A stretch of DNA of 64,000 bases. Origin: Geminicoccus roseus DSM 18922 (GTDB lineage Bacteria; Pseudomonadota; Alphaproteobacteria; Geminicoccales; Geminicoccaceae). The translations under genes were made by a program, and so were the position numbers. How positions within the stretch are numbered: position 1 is the stretch's first letter; each line of letters begins with the position of its first letter. The stretch is taken from assembly GCF_000427665.1 (NCBI RefSeq), contig NZ_KE386572.1:2566196-2630195 (forward strand). The letters run 5' to 3'. This document shows, piece by piece, positions 60,521 to 64,000 of this stretch. The notes below the pieces were generated by a model, which was given only the letters and a program-made list of their open reading frames with translations, ran no database searches and was not told the origin of the DNA.

Positions 60521-61687
60521 TCAGGCGAACAGGAGAGACACGCGGTTGCCACCATGCCGCTCCAGGCGGCCTTCGAGCTCCAGCTCGAGCAGGGCCTCAT
60601 GGATATGGGCCGTGGTTGCTTGGCATTGGCGTACGAGATCGTCAACCGCGAGGGGGTCGGGACCGAGCAGGCCGACGATCCGCGCGACCAGCCCGTCGGG
60701 CTCCGCGATGGCCGTGCCGTCCGGACCGGCCGACGGAACGGGCGGGGCACCCGGGCGGGCCGCCTCCACGGCCGGAGACCGCCGGGGCGGGCGGTGTGCC
60801 TGCCGGAGCAGCAGCGGCTCCAGGACCCGCCGCACGTCCTCGGCGTCCTCGACCAGCACCGCGCCGTCCTTGATCAGCTGGTTGGTGCCCCGGTGGCGCT
60901 CGTCGAGCGGCGAGCCCGGCACCGCCATCACCTCGCGGCCCTGTTCCAGGGCCAGCCGGGCGGTGACCAGCGAGCCGGAGCGCAGGGCCGCCTCCACCAC
61001 CAGGACACCGAGCGACAGGCCGGCGATGATCCGGTTGCGAGCCGGAAAGGCTTGCGCCCGCGGCTCGGCGCCGAACGGCCGCTCGGTCAGCAGCAGGCCG
61101 GTCTCGCCGATCCGGGCGGAAAGACCGGCATTCTGCTCGGGATAGACCTGGTCGATGCCGGTGGCGATCACCGCGATGGTGCGGTGCTCCTGGTCCAGGG
61201 CTCCTTCATGGCCGGCCGTGTCGATGCCCCGGGCCAGGCCGGAGACGACTGTGAACAGGCTGGAGGCGAGGCCGTGCGCGATGGAGCGGGCCAGGGTCCG
61301 GCCGTTGCCGCTGGCATGGCGGGAGCCCACGATCGCGACCGCCGGGTGTTCCAGCAGGCCCGGATCGCCCAGCATGGTCAGGACCGGCGGCGGGTCATGG
61401 ATGCTGGCCAGGGCTTCGGGATAGCCCGGGCCGCCCAGGAAGAGCAGGCGGGCGCCTGTGCGCTCGGTCTCCTGCAACTCCCGCTCGATTGCGTCCGGCT
61501 TGGCCAGGCGCACCTGGCTGGTGACGACCGGCGGCAGTTCGTGCCATCGCTCCAGCACGGCGGCGGCGCTGCCCATGCGCAGCACGAGCCGGCCGAACGC
61601 GCGGGGGCCGATCCCGTCGCTGCGGCACAGGCGCAACCTGGCGAAGGCTTCGGCGGGGGCAATGGACAGGTTGGACATGGTCGCCAT
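60521..61687 (-). CDS. dprA: DNA-processing protein DprA/Smf
   Basis: 388 residues. An N-terminal helical SAM-like region (EAFARLRLCRSDGIGPRAFG), then the Rossmann core with VAIVGSRHASGNGRTLA, SGLARGIDTAGHEGAL, VIATGIDQVYPEQN and FPARNRIIAGLSLGVLVVEA, and a C-terminal winged helix (DPLAVDDLVRQCQATTAHIH). DprA loads RecA on incoming single-stranded DNA in transformation. Start MATMSNLS (61687); MSNLS three codons on is possible. Its partner plsY is separated from it by a gene in the opposite direction. Confidence 0.94.
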   Translation of the reverse strand: MATMSNLSIAPAEAFARLRLCRSDGIGPRAFGRLVLRMGSAAAVLERWHELPPVVTSQVRLAKPDAIERELQETERTGARLLFLGGPGYPEALASIHDPPPVLTMLGDPGLLEHPAVAIVGSRHASGNGRTLARSIAHGLASSLFTVVSGLARGIDTAGHEGALDQEHRTIAVIATGIDQVYPEQNAGLSARIGETGLLLTERPFGAEPRAQAFPARNRIIAGLSLGVLVVEAALRSGSLVTARLALEQGREVMAVPGSPLDERHRGTNQLIKDGAVLVEDAEDVRRVLEPLLLRQAHRPPRRSPAVEAARPGAPPVPSAGPDGTAIAEPDGLVARIVGLLGPDPLAVDDLVRQCQATTAHIHEALLELELEGRLERHGGNRVSLLFA

Positions 61688-61710
61688 CGGGAGCGGGAGG
61701 CTCTCCACTA

Positions 61711-62337
61711 ATGCGTCATGATCCTGAGGAAATGCAACCCTGGCGAGAAAAGCTGGCCGGCTACTGGGATCGGGCCGGCCATGGCCCGATGCGGGAAACA
61801 ATTGTCCAGGCGCTGGACTGCTTCGAGCGGGAAGGGCGGGTGCCGCCGCTGCGGGTCGTGGATCTGGGCTGCGGGGTCGGGCGGGACACCCTGAAGCTGC
61901 TGGCGCTGGGGCATCATGTCCAGGCGATCGACCGGGAAGCGGTCGCGGTCGAGCGCCTGGTCGCCGCCTGCCCGGCCGAGGCGCGGCCGCGGCTCGTGCC
62001 GATCGTGGGCCGGTTCGAGGAGGCGGGCTGGGCGCCGGTCGACCTGACGGTCTCGTCGTTCGCACTGCCGTTCTGCCCGCCCGACCGGTTCCCGGCGCTC
62101 TGGACGACGATCGGACAGCGGCTCCTGCCGGGCGGCCGGCTCGCCTGCCAGCTGCTCGGGCCGAACGACGGGTTTGCCGGCCAGCCGGGCATCACCCTGC
62201 ATGGGCGGCCGGAGGTCGAGGCCCTGCTGGCGGCTTACCGGATCGAGCGGCTGGAGGAGGAGGAAACCGACAGCGTTACCCCGCGCGGCAGGGCCAAGCA
62301 CTGGCACCTCTACCACCTGGTCGCCAGGAAGCGGTGA
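61711..62337 (+). CDS. Class I SAM-dependent methyltransferase (TehB-like)
   Basis: 208 residues. Motif I VVDLGCGVGRDTLKLLALGH is at about residues 48-67, the acidic motif IDREAVAVERL follows, then LTVSSFALPFCPPDRFPALW and LLPGGRLACQLLGPNDGFAG. It resembles the TehB/thiopurine-type group, which methylate small or metalloid substrates; the substrate is unknown. It is the only gene on this strand from 53.9 kb to the window end and sits inside the otherwise colinear pyrC-plsY-dprA block, with 23 bp to the divergent dprA start and 24 bp to the convergent plsY stop. Confidence 0.88.
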   Translation: MRHDPEEMQPWREKLAGYWDRAGHGPMRETIVQALDCFEREGRVPPLRVVDLGCGVGRDTLKLLALGHHVQAIDREAVAVERLVAACPAEARPRLVPIVGRFEEAGWAPVDLTVSSFALPFCPPDRFPALWTTIGQRLLPGGRLACQLLGPNDGFAGQPGITLHGRPEVEALLAAYRIERLEEEETDSVTPRGRAKHWHLYHLVARKR

Positions 62338-62361
62338 TGCACCAGGGTCCGGGAAGGGCTG

Positions 62362-62982
62362 TCAGGCCTTCTTGGAGAAGCTCACCTTGTTCTCCTCGCC
62401 GCGCACCAGCCGGCCGATGTTCTGGTGGTGCTTGAGGATGACGATGATGCCGATCAGCGCGAACAGGAAGGCAGCCTGCGGATCGCCGATCATGTACGCC
62501 ACCAGGGCGGCGGTGACCGAGGCTAGCACCGAGCCCAGCGAGACGAAGCGGGTGGCGATGACGGCAGCCAGGAACACCAGCAGCGCCGCCAGCAGGGTCA
62601 GCGGGCTCAAGGCCAGCACCACGCCGGCCGCGGTGGCAACGCCCTTGCCGCCCTTGAACTTCAGCCAGGCGGGGAAGCAGTGGCCGAGCACGGCGCCCAG
62701 GCCCACCACCAGGGCCACGTCCCGGTTGAACCAGGCCATGGCCAGCAGCACGGGCAGGGCGCCCTTGGCTGCGTCGGCCAGCAGCGTGGCCAGGGCCAGG
62801 CCCTTGCGGCCGGTGCGCAGCACGTTGGTGGCGCCGATATTGCCGGAGCCGATCGCGCGGATGTCGCCCGCACCGGCCATCCGGGTGACGATCAGCCCGA
62901 ACGGGATCGAGCCGGCGAGATAGCCTGCCAGCAGGGCAAGCAGGAGCGGCCAGCCCCAGGAGGAGGCGGCGATCGGTTCCAT
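62362..62982 (-). CDS. plsY: Glycerol-3-phosphate acyltransferase PlsY
   Basis: 206 residues, about five to seven membrane helices. PlsY family motifs: YLAGSIPFGLIV, GSGNIGATNVLRTGRKGLAL, HCFPAWLKFKGGKGVATAAG and the late HHQNIGRLVRGEE. It transfers an acyl group from acyl-phosphate to glycerol-3-phosphate at the inner membrane. It starts four bases after the pyrC stop, so pyrC and plsY are probably co-translated. Confidence 0.96.
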   Translation of the reverse strand: MEPIAASSWGWPLLLALLAGYLAGSIPFGLIVTRMAGAGDIRAIGSGNIGATNVLRTGRKGLALATLLADAAKGALPVLLAMAWFNRDVALVVGLGAVLGHCFPAWLKFKGGKGVATAAGVVLALSPLTLLAALLVFLAAVIATRFVSLGSVLASVTAALVAYMIGDPQAAFLFALIGIIVILKHHQNIGRLVRGEENKVSFSKKA

Positions 62983-62986
62983 GGGT

Positions 62987-64000
62987 TCAGTCCTCGCTGC
63001 CCGATGACGTCTGGTCGCGGCGGAACACGACCCGCCCGTCGACCAGGGTGGTCTCCACCCGGCCCATCATGAGCCGGCCCTCGAAGGCGGTGTTCTTGGA
63101 CGCGCTGTGGAGGTCGCGCTCGGTGACCTTCCAGGGCCGGTTCGGGTCGAACAGGATCAGGTCGGCCGGGGCGCCCACCGCCAGCGTGCCGGCGTCGATG
63201 CCGAGCAGGCGGGCGGGCGTGGTGGCCAGGCGCGACATCAGGGCCGGCAGGCCGATCCGCCCGTCATGGAACAGGCGCAGCGCCACCGGCAGCAGGGTCT
63301 CCAGCCCGACCACGCCGAACTCGGCGCTGGCGAACGGCAGGCGCTTGCTGTCCTGGTCCTGGGGGCGGTGGTCGGAGGCAATCGCATCGATGGTGCCGTC
63401 GATGACCGCGGCCTCGACCGCCAGCCGGTCGGCCTCCGCGCGCAAGGGCGGCGAGACTTTGGCGAAGGTGCGGTAGCCCTCGACCTCCAGCTCGTTCAGC
63501 GCCAGGTGATGCGGCGTGCAGTCGCAGGTCACCCGGACGCCCTCGGCCTTGGCCCGCCGGATCGCGTCCAGGGTCTCGGCGGTGGTGACCCGGGAAAAAT
63601 GGATCCTGCCCCCGGTGGCCCGCGCCAGGCGCAGGTCGCGCTCGATCATGATGACCTCGGCCTCGCGGGGCACCGAGGTCAGGCCGAGCCTGGCGGCGAT
63701 CGGGCCGGGATTGGCCACGCCGTTGCGAGCGAGGTCCGGCTCCTCGGGATGCTGCACCAGGAAGGCGTCGATCAGCCGGCCATAGGATAGGGCGCGGCGC
63801 ATGATCCGGGCGCTGGCGACCGCCTGGTGGCCGTCGGTGAAGCCGATGGCGCCGGCCTCGCGCAGCAGGCCGAACTCGGCAAGCTGCTCGCCCTTCAGCC
63901 CCTTGGTGATCGCGGCATAGGGATAGACCTTGGCGAGCCGCGCCCGCCTGGCCCGCCTGGCCACGAACTCGACCATGGAAGGGTCGTCGATGGGCGGGAG
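62987..64000 (-). CDS. pyrC: Dihydroorotase (5' end outside window)
   Basis: The C-terminal 338 residues of a multifunctional-type (class I) dihydroorotase; the N-terminus with the HxH metal motif is beyond the window. Visible: YPYAAITKGLKGEQLAEFGL, IHFSRVTTAETLDAIR, CDCTPHHLALNELEV, AIASDHRPQDQDSKRLPFAS with the late metal-ligand Asp, and a C-terminal strand block (LVDGRVVF). Catalyses the third step of pyrimidine synthesis. In alphaproteobacteria pyrC often follows pyrB and precedes plsY, as here. The late DHRPQ form, in place of DHAPH, could indicate a PyrX-like non-catalytic partner; the missing N-terminus would decide. Confidence 0.9.
   Translation of the reverse strand, partial: LPPIDDPSMVEFVARRARRARLAKVYPYAAITKGLKGEQLAEFGLLREAGAIGFTDGHQAVASARIMRRALSYGRLIDAFLVQHPEEPDLARNGVANPGPIAARLGLTSVPREAEVIMIERDLRLARATGGRIHFSRVTTAETLDAIRRAKAEGVRVTCDCTPHHLALNELEVEGYRTFAKVSPPLRAEADRLAVEAAVIDGTIDAIASDHRPQDQDSKRLPFASAEFGVVGLETLLPVALRLFHDGRIGLPALMSRLATTPARLLGIDAGTLAVGAPADLILFDPNRPWKVTERDLHSASKNTAFEGRLMMGRVETTLVDGRVVFRRDQTSSGSED

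Noticed and set aside
1-64000. CRISPR arrays, tRNA or rRNA genes
   Set aside because: No regularly spaced 25-40 bp repeats with unique spacers were seen, and no cloverleaf-type GGTTCRA arm with a matching acceptor stem or rRNA-like stretch was recognised.

Overview
The window is one continuous stretch of very GC-rich chromosome (about 70% G+C by eye, strong G/C bias at third codon positions, frequent GTG and TTG starts). The gene content points to an alphaproteobacterium, most likely from the Rhodospirillales/Geminicoccales side: a YbjN-like protein next to proC, a UbiK-type protein, a polyhydroxyalkanoate phasin, a CobS/CobT aerobic cobaltochelatase pair next to a J-domain protein, and a pyrC-plsY-dprA-topA-rnr...rpmG block. 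The lineage is inferred from synteny and composition; there is no rRNA gene to confirm it.

1-9.9 kb: an aminotransferase cut by the window edge, an MFS transporter divergent from a LysR regulator, a CPA2-type cation/proton antiporter with a C-terminal cyclic-nucleotide-binding fold, a methyltransferase divergent from a TetR regulator across two tandem operator-like sites, an unknown 206-residue protein, and alanine dehydrogenase overlapping a MocR regulator. 10-12.6 kb: a TAXI-type binding protein translationally chained to an ABC-2 transporter. 12.6-20.5 kb: housekeeping genes (pgeF-midA-lgt, ubiK, ybjN-proC, a COQ9-like TetR protein, phasin, csaA, Nramp transporter). 20.6-29.2 kb: a chagasin-like inhibitor, an orphan amino-acid binding protein, a secreted serine hydrolase, a UxaA-family dehydratase divergent from a polar amino-acid ABC operon, and a fatty-acid desaturase.

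29.2-38 kb: cobT and cobS, a NUDIX hydrolase, a J-domain protein, a quinone oxidoreductase converging on a flavoprotein, the nucleoid protein HU, and a Tat-exported ferritin-like protein. 39.8-46.2 kb: a four-gene leftward chain with overlapping junctions (PHP-like hydrolase, family-4 glycosyltransferase, asparagine synthase-like amidotransferase, GlpD-like flavoprotein) facing a divergent NAD-dependent epimerase. It probably makes or modifies a glycan or small metabolite. 48.5-55.4 kb: a membrane protein, a TPP enzyme divergent from a propionyl-CoA synthetase, a lipoprotein, rpmG and a second MFS transporter. 55.4-64 kb: rnr, topA, dprA, an inserted methyltransferase, plsY and the 3' part of pyrC.

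Two gene-poor islands hold decayed mobile DNA: an IS5-like transposase remnant near 39.2-39.6 kb, and a layered structure at 46.3-47.9 kb. The second has a 157-bp tandem repeat abutted by an IS630-type element that has lost its reading frame. Two compact insertions of about 60 bp in that transposase share a design: two 7-8 bp stems with AGCA/AGGA-type tetraloops (or their complements), one mini-stem, and a 7-nt spacer. The stem sequences are unrelated between the two. They are the least explained structures in the window. No tRNA, rRNA, CRISPR array or intact prophage was seen.
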